A stretch of 64,000 nucleotides of DNA from an uncultured bacterium. GTDB taxonomy: Bacteria > Desulfobacterota > Desulfovibrionia > Desulfovibrionales > Desulfovibrionaceae. The notes beneath the pieces are model-generated. The model searched no databases. It was given only the letters and a program-made list of their open reading frames with translations, and was not told where the DNA came from. Made by a program: the position numbers and the translations under genes. Positions 32,777-41,918 of this stretch are shown here, piece after piece. Each line of letters begins with the position of its first letter. Position 1 is the first letter of the stretch. The stretch lies in NCBI GenBank assembly GCA_905214305.1, contig CAJMLK010000001.1, positions 33,279 through 97,278 on the forward strand. The letters run 5' to 3'.

Positions 32777-33432
32777 AAACCCAAGTCCTTTACTGCCTTG
32801 CTCATGCCGTCCACGGTCAGTTCCTCGGCGGTGACCCACTGGCCCTTGCGCTTGAGGAAGGAACCCATATTGAGCAGATTCTCCGCCAGTCCGGCCTGCT
32901 TTTCCTCAAAGACAGAGCGGTCCATTATGCTGCCGGTGTCCACGCGCAGCAGGAAAAACTCCACGCGCACATGGGCCGACTGGGTAACACCCGCCTTGGA
33001 ACCTTCGCGTTCATGCCAGTCCAGCACCTGCGGGATGAGCAGCAGCTGCGCTCCCTGCTTTTTGCCGTAGGCTACCCACAGGGGCAGGGCCTGCGGCTGC
33101 TCCGAACTGTGAAACGACGTGGTGTTCTGGGGCAGGCTGCGCTGGCCGATGAATTTGTACTGCCGGTTGGTCTGGGTGGTCAGCACGTGACGCAGGCGCA
33201 TATCCAGCGCGGTGAGCATGTCTTCGGGGATGCGGCCCTGATCTTCGGGGATGCGCCCCATGATAAGCTGGCTGGCATTGACGGGCTGGGTGAAGGGAGC
33301 CACGGTAATGGTGTAGGTGGCGGAAAGGTTGCGCGGCACGTCGGCGGTACTGCGCGGGCGCTTGCTGCACGCGCCCAGAACCATGACAAGACTCAGTATA
33401 ACAAGAAGCAGTATATTCAGGCGGTTATGCAT
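32773..33432 (-). CDS. Lipoprotein of unknown function between hisB and hisA
   Basis: A 219-residue protein with a lipoprotein signal peptide and lipobox LGAC (Cys22). The mature part (YTITVAPFTQPVNASQL, then LWVAYGKKQGAQLLLIPQVLDWHERE) resembles envelope lipoproteins that detect or assemble outer-membrane components, but I cannot name the family. GRIPEDQ-GRIPEDM (about 59-72) is a 7-residue tandem duplication encoded by a 21-bp repeat. Overlaps of one base with hisB (TAATG) and four bases with hisA make it part of the operon despite its unrelated role. Confidence 0.78.
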   Translation of the reverse strand: MHNRLNILLLVILSLVMVLGACSKRPRSTADVPRNLSATYTITVAPFTQPVNASQLIMGRIPEDQGRIPEDMLTALDMRLRHVLTTQTNRQYKFIGQRSLPQNTTSFHSSEQPQALPLWVAYGKKQGAQLLLIPQVLDWHEREGSKAGVTQSAHVRVEFFLLRVDTGSIMDRSVFEEKQAGLAENLLNMGSFLKRKGQWVTAEELTVDGMSKAVKDLGL

Positions 33433-34028
33433 TAATCAAGACCTCCCTTGGTGCTGCGTATGGTTGTGCCGTTCCGGCGCACTGCCTGGGCCAGAGCAAG
33501 GCCCAGTCCTTTGGCGGCGGATTCCAGCAAGTGATGCCCGTTTTTGCCGTAGCGCATGTCCACATGCAGATTGCAGCGCGCGCCGCTGGCAAGGGCTTTG
33601 TAGTATTCACGCCAAAGGTCTTTTTCCTCCCCGGCGAGCACGGGAGGCAACAGTTCGTCACCTCGCCACTCAAGCCAGGGGCGGCCGGAAAGATCAACGG
33701 TAACTTCAGCAAGGGCTTCGTCCATGGGTACGCGGCCGTAGCCAACGCGGGCGATGCCCGCCCTGTCGCCCAGTGCCTCAAGCAGGGCCTTGCCAAGAGT
33801 CATGCCCACGTCTTCAGCCGTATGATGCGCGTCCACCTGCATGTCGCCCCTGCAAACAAGGGTCAGATCCATGCCTGCCCAGAAAAACGTGAGGGTAAGC
33901 ATGTGGTCAAGCAGGCCGAATCCGGTTGCGATGTCTGTTTTGCCCTGACCATCCAGGTTCAGTTCAAGACGGATGTCGGTTTCGGCGCTGGTGCGCGCCT
34001 GCGTGGAAATGCGCGAGGCGGTGGTCAT
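33432..34028 (-). CDS. hisB: Imidazoleglycerol-phosphate dehydratase
   Basis: Dehydrates IGP to imidazole acetol phosphate in histidine synthesis. The 198-residue monofunctional form has the two metal-binding motifs HHTAED (about 68-73) and NGHHLLESAAKGLG (about 163-176), and FGLLDHML near the N-terminus. Its start overlaps the tatC stop by four bases and its stop overlaps the lipoprotein start. hisA is two genes further on. Confidence 0.96.
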   Translation of the reverse strand: MTTASRISTQARTSAETDIRLELNLDGQGKTDIATGFGLLDHMLTLTFFWAGMDLTLVCRGDMQVDAHHTAEDVGMTLGKALLEALGDRAGIARVGYGRVPMDEALAEVTVDLSGRPWLEWRGDELLPPVLAGEEKDLWREYYKALASGARCNLHVDMRYGKNGHHLLESAAKGLGLALAQAVRRNGTTIRSTKGGLD

Positions 34029-35560
34029 GCGTCCTCCGAGGCGTTGGCGGTTTTGCCTTCCGCTTCAGCGGCATTGGCGGCGTTGGGCTTTTTTTGCCCG
34101 TCGTCATCGGCATTTTCATTTTTGGGCTTGCGTCCAAAGGCTGCCGCCACCCAGATGCTTATTTCATACAGAATAAGCATGGGGCAGGCCATGAGCAGCT
34201 GTGAAACCACATCGGGCGGCGTAAGAATGGCCGCCACAATAAAGATGCCCAAAATCGCATAGCGCCGTACCTGCCGCATCATGGCCGCGGTCACAAGGCC
34301 CATGCGCGCGAGGAAAAAGGCAAAAAGCGGCATTTCAAAGATAATGCCGAAAGCCAGAATGAGCTTGAGCACAAAGCTCAGATAGTCGCTCACCTTGGGC
34401 ATGGCCACTATTTCTTCGGTGGCAAAACTTACAAAGAAACTGAAGGCATAGGGAAAGACCACAAAGTAGCAGAACGCTCCGCCGCAGACGAAGAACAGGG
34501 CCGACATCACCGCAATGGGTATGATGTACTTCTTTTCTTCTTCATACAGACCTGGAGCGATGAACGACCAAACCTGATAGAAAATCACCGGGCTGGACAG
34601 AAAAACACCCGCCACAAAGGCAATGTGCATGCGGGTGAAAAAACCTTCGGGCAGGGTGGTGTAGATGGCGTGCGAGCCCTTGGGCAAAACGGCCAGAAGG
34701 GGGTTGACCAGCACGTCAAAGATGGGATCCACAACGGCCCAGCAGGCAAAAAATCCCACGATCACGGCGATACAGCAGCGCACAAGGCGCATGCGCAATT
34801 CGCCAAGGTGATCCATAAGGCCCATAGGCTTGTCCGGGCCGCCTTCTTCCTCCTCGTCCTCCTCGTCTTCATCGGGCGTGGCCGGGGGCTGCGCGCCGGA
34901 AACAGCAGGAACGGAAGCGGGTTCGCCCGATGCATCGGGCGGGAACGGGCTGGCCGGGGGCAGAGGAGGCTGGCCGCCAGAACCGGCGGCAACGGCGGGC
35001 GCTGCGGCAGATTCTTCAGACGTTTCTCCAGCGGTTTCGCCGGGAGTTTCGGCAGAAATTTCGGTGGCAGTTTCGGCGGATGCCGTGTCGCCCGAGGGTT
35101 GCGTGTCCGCAGCCGCGGCCGCATTTTCAGCCTGATCCTGCTGTGGCTGCGCTGTCGCGCTTTTTGCCGTGGCGGTATCGTCGCCGTCAAGGGGGGCATG
35201 CACAGCCCCGGCAGCGTCAACGACGGCTGCAGCACCAACGACAGCACCAAGGGTGTCGGTAGCACCCGTGACCGCGGCAACACTAACGGAGGACGAGCCA
35301 TGCGGATCAGCTTGCTCCGGGCATTGCGCAGGGGCTTGTGCGGCGTGCGCGCTGGCGTCGGGCGTGTCTTCTGCCCCGCTTTTGCGGTCGCCGTTTGGTG
35401 TGGCAGAGGCCGCCAGCTTGCTGGCGGCCTCAAGATTCACGTTGCCGATGACGGACAGTGCAGCAGCGGCGTCTGCTCCGTCGCCCGATTCCTGGGGACG
35501 GGAGGCGTCAGAAACGCGTGTTGCGGCCTGCCCCAGTGGAACTTTTTTTTCTTCGGTCAT
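34025..35560 (-). CDS. tatC: Sec-independent translocase TatC with a 240-residue N-terminal extension
   Basis: TatC recognises twin-arginine signal peptides in the inner membrane. Residues about 245-490 are a normal six-helix TatC (MGLMDHLGELRMRLVRC, FIAPGLYEEEKKY, FPYAFSFF, LILAFGIIFEMPLFAFFLA, RYAILGIFIVAAILTPPDVVSQ). Ahead of it lie about 240 residues of Ala/Thr/Glu/Pro-rich sequence ending in a run of acidic residues. The start is fixed by an ATGA overlap with tatB, so the extension is translated. Most TatC proteins have only a few residues before helix 1. The extension should lie in the cytoplasm, where it might interact with TatB tails or substrates. Confidence 0.93.
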   Translation of the reverse strand: MTEEKKVPLGQAATRVSDASRPQESGDGADAAAALSVIGNVNLEAASKLAASATPNGDRKSGAEDTPDASAHAAQAPAQCPEQADPHGSSSVSVAAVTGATDTLGAVVGAAAVVDAAGAVHAPLDGDDTATAKSATAQPQQDQAENAAAAADTQPSGDTASAETATEISAETPGETAGETSEESAAAPAVAAGSGGQPPLPPASPFPPDASGEPASVPAVSGAQPPATPDEDEEDEEEEGGPDKPMGLMDHLGELRMRLVRCCIAVIVGFFACWAVVDPIFDVLVNPLLAVLPKGSHAIYTTLPEGFFTRMHIAFVAGVFLSSPVIFYQVWSFIAPGLYEEEKKYIIPIAVMSALFFVCGGAFCYFVVFPYAFSFFVSFATEEIVAMPKVSDYLSFVLKLILAFGIIFEMPLFAFFLARMGLVTAAMMRQVRRYAILGIFIVAAILTPPDVVSQLLMACPMLILYEISIWVAAAFGRKPKNENADDDGQKKPNAANAAEAEGKTANASEDA

Positions 35561-36174
35561 GCCTTGCCGCCGTTTTCAGAAGCAGGAGTGGACGGAGCAA
35601 GGCGGGCTTCTGCCGCGCGAGCTTCAGCCTGAGTACGCGCCAGAGCTTCGGCCAGGGGGCTGCCCTCGGGCGGGGCCGACACGCCGGAAGGCGCAGCGGC
35701 GTTTTCCGCCGTATCAACCGGCGCGGCTTCAGCCACACCGGCGGCCCTGGGCGTGCCTTCTTCAGCCTGTGCAGCCGCCGACGGGGCCTGCACGGCTGTG
35801 GTATCCAGCACGGCCTCGGATGCGGGAGCATCCTGGGCCGCCGCCGAATCCTGATCGGCGGCACGGGTTCCGGTCTGTTCCGCAGTCAGCTCCGTTGTCT
35901 GGGCTTCGTCCTGCGGCGCCGCCTTGGCTGCCTCGGCTTCTGCTTCGGCCCTGGCGGCTTCTCTGGCGGCCTTGGCTGCTTCCTTTTTGCGTTTTTTCTG
36001 TTCTTCCTCTTCAGCCTCGGCATTGAGGGTGCGCTGGAAGTCAGTAGAAACCCGGCGGAATTCGCCCATGGCCTTGCCCAGCGTGCGCGACACGTTGGCA
36101 AGGCTCTTGGGACCCAACACAATCAGGGCCACCACAAGGATGACCAGAAGTTCCGTGCTGCCTATACCGAACAT
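35557..36174 (-). CDS. tatB: Twin-arginine translocase subunit TatB
   Basis: A 205-residue single-span protein: MFGIGSTELLVILVVALIVLG is the membrane helix, followed by PKSLANVSRTLGKAMGEFRR, the amphipathic helix of the TatA/B family. Length and pairing with tatC favour TatB over TatA. From about 60 on, a long charged coiled coil (EEEEQKKRKKEAAKAAREAA) passes into an Ala/Glu/Pro-rich tail. The ribosome binding site GGAG overlaps the guaA stop, and the stop overlaps the tatC start. Confidence 0.9.
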   Translation of the reverse strand: MFGIGSTELLVILVVALIVLGPKSLANVSRTLGKAMGEFRRVSTDFQRTLNAEAEEEEQKKRKKEAAKAAREAARAEAEAEAAKAAPQDEAQTTELTAEQTGTRAADQDSAAAQDAPASEAVLDTTAVQAPSAAAQAEEGTPRAAGVAEAAPVDTAENAAAPSGVSAPPEGSPLAEALARTQAEARAAEARLAPSTPASENGGKA

Positions 36175-36183
36175 GCGGTTCTC

Positions 36184-37719
36184 CTATTCCCATTCAATGG
36201 TGCTGGGCGGCTTGGAGGACACGTCGTAAACCACGCGGTTGACGCCCTTGACTTCATTGATGATGCGACCCGACATGCGCTCGATGAGATCGGCGGGCAG
36301 GCGTGCCCAGTCAGCGGTCATGGCGTCCACGCTGTCGACCACGCGCAGGGCCACCACATGTTCATAGGTGCGTCCGTCGCCCATAACGCCCACGGTCTTG
36401 AGGGGCAGCAGCACGGCAAAGCCCTGCCAGACCTTGCGATACCAGCCGGATTCGCGCAGTTCCTGCTGCACGATCCTGTCGGCCTGACGCAGGATGTTGA
36501 GGCGCTCTTCGCTCACTTCGCCAAGCACGCGGATGGCAAGGCCCGGCCCGGGGAAGGGATGCCGCCACACGATGGAGTCGGGCATGCCGAGCTCGGCCGC
36601 CACCTTGCGCACTTCGTCCTTGAAGAGTTCACGCAGCGGCTCGATGAGCTTGAGCTTCATCGTGTCGGGCAGGCCGCCCACATTGTGGTGGCTCTTGATG
36701 ACGGCGCTGGGACCCTTGTGGGAAATGGATTCTATGACGTCGGGATACAGGGTCCCCTGAGCCAGAAAGTCCACCTGATCCAGCTTGTTGGCTTCTTCAT
36801 CAAAAATTTCAATAAAGGTGTGGCCGATGATCTTGCGTTTCTTTTCGGGATCTTCCACACCCTTGAGTTTGGAAAGAAAGCGCTCCTGCGCCTGCACAAA
36901 ATTGAGGTTGAGGTCAAAGTGCTCACGCAGGTAGCTGACCACCTCGTCACCCTCGCCAAGGCGCAGCAGGCCGTTGTCCACAAAGATGCAGTGCAGGCGC
37001 TTGCCTATGGCACGGTGGAGCAGCACGGCCACCACCGTGGAGTCAATGCCGCCCGAAAGAGCGCAGACCACGTGCCTGTCGCCCACCTGTTCGGCCATTT
37101 CCCTGACCACGCGTTCCACAAAGGAAGACATGGTCCAGTCGGGCTTGATGCCAACAACCTTGAACAGGAAGTTGTGCAGCATGCGTTCGCCGTCAACGCT
37201 GTGGTGTACTTCGGGGTGGAACTGCACGGCGTAGATTTTGCGGGCCTCATCAGCCATGGCGGCAACTTCGAGGGTGCTGGTGCTGCCCGTCACCGTAAAG
37301 CCGGGCGGCGGGGCCATGACCTTGTCGCCGTGGCTCATCCACACGCGGGTGGGCGCGGTGATGCCTTCCCACAGGGCGCAGGGTGCGGTGAAGTTGAGGT
37401 CGGCCGGGCCGTACTCGCGGGTGAGCGACTGGGCAAGCTGGCCGCCAAGACCACGGGCCAGAAGCTGCATGCCGTAGCAGATGCCGAGCACAGGCACGCC
37501 CAGTTCAAGAAAGCCGGGGTCCAGCGCCGGGGCGTCGGCTTCGCCCACGCTGGCGGGGCCGCCGGAAAGGATGATGGCCTGAGGCTTCATGGCGGCCACC
37601 TGCTGGGCGGTGGTCACGCAGGAATGAATTTCGGAGTATACCCCGGCCTCGCGCACGCGGCGCGCGATAAGCTGGGTAACCTGGGAGCCGTAGTCTATTA
37701 TAATGACCTTGCTGGGCAT
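36184..37719 (-). CDS. guaA: GMP synthase (glutamine-hydrolysing)
   Basis: Converts XMP to GMP with glutamine as nitrogen donor. The 511-residue protein has a class I amidotransferase (IIIDYGSQVTQLIARRVRE; nucleophile in GICYGMQLLARG; catalytic FHPEVHH) and an ATP pyrophosphatase domain (ALSGGIDSTVVAVLLH, about 220-235), then the dimerisation domain ending RVVYDVSSKPPSTIEWE. GAGGAC precedes the ATG at 37719. It follows guaB by 88 bases, the usual guanine-nucleotide pair. Confidence 0.97.
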   Translation of the reverse strand: MPSKVIIIDYGSQVTQLIARRVREAGVYSEIHSCVTTAQQVAAMKPQAIILSGGPASVGEADAPALDPGFLELGVPVLGICYGMQLLARGLGGQLAQSLTREYGPADLNFTAPCALWEGITAPTRVWMSHGDKVMAPPPGFTVTGSTSTLEVAAMADEARKIYAVQFHPEVHHSVDGERMLHNFLFKVVGIKPDWTMSSFVERVVREMAEQVGDRHVVCALSGGIDSTVVAVLLHRAIGKRLHCIFVDNGLLRLGEGDEVVSYLREHFDLNLNFVQAQERFLSKLKGVEDPEKKRKIIGHTFIEIFDEEANKLDQVDFLAQGTLYPDVIESISHKGPSAVIKSHHNVGGLPDTMKLKLIEPLRELFKDEVRKVAAELGMPDSIVWRHPFPGPGLAIRVLGEVSEERLNILRQADRIVQQELRESGWYRKVWQGFAVLLPLKTVGVMGDGRTYEHVVALRVVDSVDAMTADWARLPADLIERMSGRIINEVKGVNRVVYDVSSKPPSTIEWE

Positions 37720-37807
37720 AGCGTCCTCATGATCTGTGTGAGCTTCGCGCGCCGGGGCGCGCCGGTTGCCTGTCTGCACGGGCGTGCGCCTTCCGGCGCA
37801 GCGCGCC

Positions 37808-39265
37808 CTAGTTTTCGATGCGATAGTTGGGGGCTTCCTTGGTGATGACCACGTCGTGCACATGGCTTTCGCGCAGGCCCGCCGGAGATATCTCGCAGAA
37901 GGTGGTGTTTTCAAACAGTTGCGTGAGGTTGTGTGCGCCCACATAGCCCATGCCCGAGCGCAGGCCGCCCATGAGCTGGTACACGGCTTCCATGACCGGG
38001 CCACGATACGGCACGCGGCCCACAATGCCTTCAGGCACGAGCTTTTTGCTCTTTTCCTGGAAGTAGCGGTCAGAGCTGCCTTCTTTCATGGCATCGATGG
38101 AACCCATGCCGCGGTAGATCTTGTATGTGCGGCCCTGATACAGAATGGTTTCGCCCGGGCTTTCTTCCGTACCGGCGAAGAGCGAACCGATCATCACGGA
38201 ATGCGCGCCCACCACAAGGGCCTTCACGATGTCGCCCGAGAACTTGATGCCGCCGTCGGCAATGCAGCAGCGGTCCATTTCGCGCGCGGCGCGGCCGCCG
38301 TCCATAATGGCCGTAACCTGCGGCACGCCCACGCCCGCCACAATGCGGGTGGTGCAGATGGAACCGGGGCCGATGCCCACCTTGACGGTGTCGGCGCCAG
38401 CTTCAAGAATGGCCTTGGCCCCTTCATAGGTAGCCACGTTGCCGGCCACAAGCTGGCAGTTGGGAAACGCCGACTTGACCATGCGGATGGCCTTGATGAC
38501 GTTGACCGAATGCCCGTGGGCAGAGTCAAGCACCAGCACGTCGGCCCCGGCTTCAAGCAGCTGCTCGGCGCGGGATTCGCAATCCTTGCCGATGCCGATG
38601 GCCGCGCCCACGCGCAGGCGTCCGGCGGCGTCTTTGCAGGCGTTGGGATATTTTTGCACCTTGTCGATGTCTTTCATGGTGATCAGGCCGCGCAAGTGGC
38701 CTTCTTCGTCCACCACAAGCAGCTTTTCAATGCGGTGCTCGTGCAGGTGCTGCTTGGCTTCGGCAAGGGATGTGCCCATGGGAACGGTAACGAGATTTTC
38801 GCTGGTCATGACGTCGGCCACGCGCACGGCCTGACCGTCTTCGACAAAGCGCACGTCACGATTGGTAAGAATGCCCACAAGGCGGTCGTCGGCCACAACC
38901 GGCAGGCCGGAAACGCGAAAGTCCGACATGAGGTCAAGGGCTTCCTGCACCGTATTGTTGGGCGAAATGGTTACCGGGTCGAGGATCATGCCGCTTTCGC
39001 TCTTTTTGACCCTTTCAACTTCAAGACGCTGCCGGGACACGGGCATGTTTTTATGGACAATGCCGATGCCGCCCATGCGGGCCATGGAAATCGCCATGGC
39101 CGATTCCGTTACGGTATCCATGGCGGCAGAAAGCAGGGGGATGCGCAGGGGGATGGAAGGGGTAAGCCAGGTGGCTATGTCCACGGCGTCAGGGGTAATG
39201 TCCGAATAGCCGGGAATGAGCAAAATGTCGTCAAAGGTCAGCGCCTTGCCGCGATTGGTGAACAT
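37808..39265 (-). CDS. guaB: IMP dehydrogenase
   Basis: Oxidises IMP to XMP with NAD, the committed step to GMP. The 485-residue protein shows ALTFDDILLIPGYSD at the start, two CBS domains (about 95-205), DSAHGHSVNVI, the catalytic loop GPGSICTTRIVAGVGVPQ (nucleophilic Cys about 304) and the GMGSIDAMK flap region with phosphate-binding residues. It is first in the long minus-strand chain that continues through guaA into tat and his genes. A TACAAT box about 40 bases upstream may be its -10. Confidence 0.97.
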   Translation of the reverse strand: MFTNRGKALTFDDILLIPGYSDITPDAVDIATWLTPSIPLRIPLLSAAMDTVTESAMAISMARMGGIGIVHKNMPVSRQRLEVERVKKSESGMILDPVTISPNNTVQEALDLMSDFRVSGLPVVADDRLVGILTNRDVRFVEDGQAVRVADVMTSENLVTVPMGTSLAEAKQHLHEHRIEKLLVVDEEGHLRGLITMKDIDKVQKYPNACKDAAGRLRVGAAIGIGKDCESRAEQLLEAGADVLVLDSAHGHSVNVIKAIRMVKSAFPNCQLVAGNVATYEGAKAILEAGADTVKVGIGPGSICTTRIVAGVGVPQVTAIMDGGRAAREMDRCCIADGGIKFSGDIVKALVVGAHSVMIGSLFAGTEESPGETILYQGRTYKIYRGMGSIDAMKEGSSDRYFQEKSKKLVPEGIVGRVPYRGPVMEAVYQLMGGLRSGMGYVGAHNLTQLFENTTFCEISPAGLRESHVHDVVITKEAPNYRIEN

Positions 39266-39475
39266 GGCATCCTCGTAATATGCTGGAATAATTGTTCAAA
39301 TTGTAGTCTAACAGGGTATCCCCTTGCGGGCCGTATGTCAATGCGGGCCGTGGCTCTGCGGCCGGGCCTGCCGGGTTTGCGGTCGTGCCGCGCGCTCCTG
39401 TGCGGAGCGGGTGCTTGCGCGTACAGTTTTTGAGCGGCCTTGGCAAGTGCCGGAGGGCGCTTTTTTGTTCAAGGC

Positions 39476-39504
39476 TTGACGTGAGGCGGCAAACATCCTA
39501 TGAA
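39476..39504 (+). promoter_or_regulatory. Sigma70-type promoter for ffh
   Basis: TTGACG (39476-39481), a 17-bp spacer and TATGAA (39499-39504). The predicted start near 39511 gives a leader of about 110 bases before the ffh ATG. This is in the 355-base guaB-ffh divergent gap, which holds no other supported gene. Confidence 0.6.
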
Positions 39505-39620
39505 TCACCACTTCGCCCCTGTGGGGCGTATGCGCCGTCGGCGGCCGCGTGCAGGCATGTCTGCGCGGGGCGGGCGACAGCACTGCTTTTTTGCCGCTTG
39601 GCGGCCCCTGTGGAGACTGC

Positions 39621-41159
39621 ATGTTCGAAAGCCTTTCAGACAGACTTTCCGGCGTATTCCGTTCTTTCGGCGGACGCGGCCAGCTTACCGAAGAAAACGT
39701 GCAGGCCGGCCTGCGCGAGGTGCGGCTGGCCCTGCTGGAAGCGGACGTTAACTTCAAGGTTGTCAAAGACTTTGTTGAAAGCGTGCGCGAAAAGTGTCTT
39801 GGTCAGGAAGTGCTCAAGGGGGTCAGCCCCGCCCAGCAGGTGGTCAAGATCGTTCATGACGAGCTGGTCAGCCTGCTTGGCGGCGAAACCGCCACGCTTG
39901 ACCTTCAGGGCCGTGAGCCTGCGGTTATCATGCTTGTGGGCCTGCAGGGCTCGGGTAAAACCACCTCTGCGGGCAAGATAGCAAATATTTTGCGCAAGCA
40001 AAAGATGCGGCCCTATCTCGTGCCGGCCGACGTTTACCGCCCTGCGGCCATTGACCAGCTGACGGTGCTTGCCAAACAGCTGGACATGCCCTGCTATCCC
40101 TCCACCGTGGACATGAATCCCGTGGACATAGCAAAGGCCGCGCTTGAAGAAGCCCGGCGCGAGCAGGCCACGGTGCTGCTGCTTGATACGGCGGGCCGCC
40201 TGCATGTGGACGAGCCGCTCATGCAGGAGCTTGAGGCCATCAAGGCCGCTGTGCAGCCGCAGGAGATTCTGTTTGTTGCCGACGCCATGACCGGTCAGGA
40301 CGCCGTGACCGTGGCGGAAAGCTTTAATGAACGGCTGGGCATCACCGGCGTGGTGCTGACCAAGATGGACGGTGATGCGCGCGGTGGCGCTGCTCTTTCC
40401 ATCCATGCGGTGACGGGCGCGCCTGTCAAATTTGTGGGTATGGGCGAAAAATTGTCGGAGATGGAAATTTTCCATCCCGATCGTATCGCCGGGCGTATTC
40501 TGGGCATGGGCGACGTGCTTACTCTGGTGGAGAAGGCACAGGGCGCCATTGATGCTGAAGAAGCCGAAGAGCTGGCCCGCAAGATGAAAAAGGCCAGCTT
40601 TGACCTTGAAGATTTTCGTACCCAGATGCGCCGCATCAAAAAGCTTGGTTCGCTGGAAAGCATACTCAAGATGATTCCCGGTCTGGGCGGCCTGCGCGAA
40701 AAGCTGGCAGAAGCCAGCGGAGCCATGCCCGAAAAGGAAATGGCGCGCACCGAGGCCATCATCAACTCGATGACCATGGCCGAGCGGCGTAATCCCGACC
40801 TTCTCAATGGCAGCCGCAGGGCGCGCATTGCCAAGGGCGCGGGCGTAACCGTGGCCCAGGTCAACCAGCTTGTGCGCCAGTTTGAGCAGATGCGCCAGAT
40901 GATGAAGGGCATGATGGGCGGCAAGGGCGCAAAGATGCCCTCCATGCCGCGCATGCGCGGCATGCCCCCCGGCATGATGCCTCCCGGTGGCATGGGCGGC
41001 ATGCCCGGCATGGGTGGCCTCCCCGGCATGGGCGGCCTGCCCGGCATGGGTGGTTTGCCCGGAATGGAAGGCATGCCCGGAGGGCGCTCCGGTTCCGGCA
41101 AATCGGCCGCTGCTAAAAAGCGCAAGAAAAAAGAGCGCCAGAAGCGCAAGAAAAAATAA
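39621..41159 (+). CDS. ffh: Signal recognition particle protein Ffh (SRP54)
   Basis: GTPase that binds signal peptides and 4.5S RNA for co-translational membrane targeting. The 512-residue protein has the N domain, G domain motifs GLQGSGKTTSAGK (about 106-118), DTAGRLHVD and TKMDGDARGGAALS, and a methionine-rich M domain (KLGSLESILKMIPGLGG). The C-terminus carries repeated GGLPGMG units and a basic tail, common in deltaproteobacteria. ATG 39621 has GGAG upstream. It heads ffh-rpsP-khpA-rimM. Confidence 0.97.
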   Translation: MFESLSDRLSGVFRSFGGRGQLTEENVQAGLREVRLALLEADVNFKVVKDFVESVREKCLGQEVLKGVSPAQQVVKIVHDELVSLLGGETATLDLQGREPAVIMLVGLQGSGKTTSAGKIANILRKQKMRPYLVPADVYRPAAIDQLTVLAKQLDMPCYPSTVDMNPVDIAKAALEEARREQATVLLLDTAGRLHVDEPLMQELEAIKAAVQPQEILFVADAMTGQDAVTVAESFNERLGITGVVLTKMDGDARGGAALSIHAVTGAPVKFVGMGEKLSEMEIFHPDRIAGRILGMGDVLTLVEKAQGAIDAEEAEELARKMKKASFDLEDFRTQMRRIKKLGSLESILKMIPGLGGLREKLAEASGAMPEKEMARTEAIINSMTMAERRNPDLLNGSRRARIAKGAGVTVAQVNQLVRQFEQMRQMMKGMMGGKGAKMPSMPRMRGMPPGMMPPGGMGGMPGMGGLPGMGGLPGMGGLPGMEGMPGGRSGSGKSAAAKKRKKKERQKRKKK

Positions 41160-41277
41160 GGCATTTCGCGGCAAGGAGCGCCGCCGTCGCGGCAACACCT
41201 CTTTGCGCCAGGGCTTTTCCGCCCTTGCCCTTTCCCGGGCGCAACGATAACATAACACCTCAAAGGGAGTTGGACTC

Positions 41278-41517
41278 ATGGCTGTAAAGTTGAAATTGAC
41301 CCGCCTCGGCAGCAAAAAGCACCCCTTCTACCGGGTAGTGGCCGCCACCGACGAAACCCGTCGTGATGGCCGTCCGCTGGAGTTTCTGGGCTACTACAAT
41401 CCCATGACTGATCCGGTTGAAGTCAAGCTCGATGCGGACAAAATCAAGGAATGGCTGGCCCGTGGCGCTGAGCCTACGGACACAGTCCGCGCCCTGATCA
41501 AAAAACACATGGCCTAG
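41278..41517 (+). CDS. rpsP: 30S ribosomal protein S16
   Basis: A 79-residue standard S16: MAVKLKLTRLGSKKHPFYRV and FLGYYNPMTDP are diagnostic. AAAGGGAG upstream. Located between ffh and khpA, the common order. About 120 bases separate it from ffh. Confidence 0.98.
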   Translation: MAVKLKLTRLGSKKHPFYRVVAATDETRRDGRPLEFLGYYNPMTDPVEVKLDADKIKEWLARGAEPTDTVRALIKKHMA

Positions 41518-41675
41518 CGCATTTCGCTAAGCTTCCGCCACGGCGGCAGATGCCCTGCGGCCTCCCGCATATCGTAAAAAAATAGCGGGGATGGCCGTTT
41601 ATGGGCAAATCGGCACTGCGCACGGCCTTTACTGTTCCGGGTATTTCCCGGCACAGGCCCCTTTGGAGGTGTATA

Positions 41676-41906
41676 ATGAAGGCCCTGATCGAATATATTG
41701 CCCGGTCCCTGGTGGATCACCCCGACGAGGTGCAGGTCAGCGAAGTGGAAGGCGAGCAGACTACCGTGCTGGAACTCAAGGTTGCCAAGGAAGACCTGGG
41801 CAAGGTTATTGGCAAGCAGGGGCGCACGGCCAGAGCCATGCGCACCATTCTGAGTGCCGCTTCCATCAAGTGCAAAAAACGCACTGTGTTGGAAATACTG
41901 GAGTAA
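41676..41906 (+). CDS. khpA: KH-domain RNA-binding protein KhpA
   Basis: A 76-residue single KH domain with the GxxG loop in GKVIGKQGRTARAMR (about 46-60). KhpA binds RNA broadly, with KhpB in many bacteria. TTTGGAGGTG precedes ATG 41676. Its position between rpsP and rimM is the usual place for this gene. Confidence 0.95.
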   Translation: MKALIEYIARSLVDHPDEVQVSEVEGEQTTVLELKVAKEDLGKVIGKQGRTARAMRTILSAASIKCKKRTVLEILE

Positions 41907-41918
41907 CGTCAGGAAGTT

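Noticed and set aside
35458..39433. Long plus-strand frames opposite tatBC, guaA and guaB
   Set aside because: They mirror well-identified genes and lack ribosome binding sites or recognisable domains.
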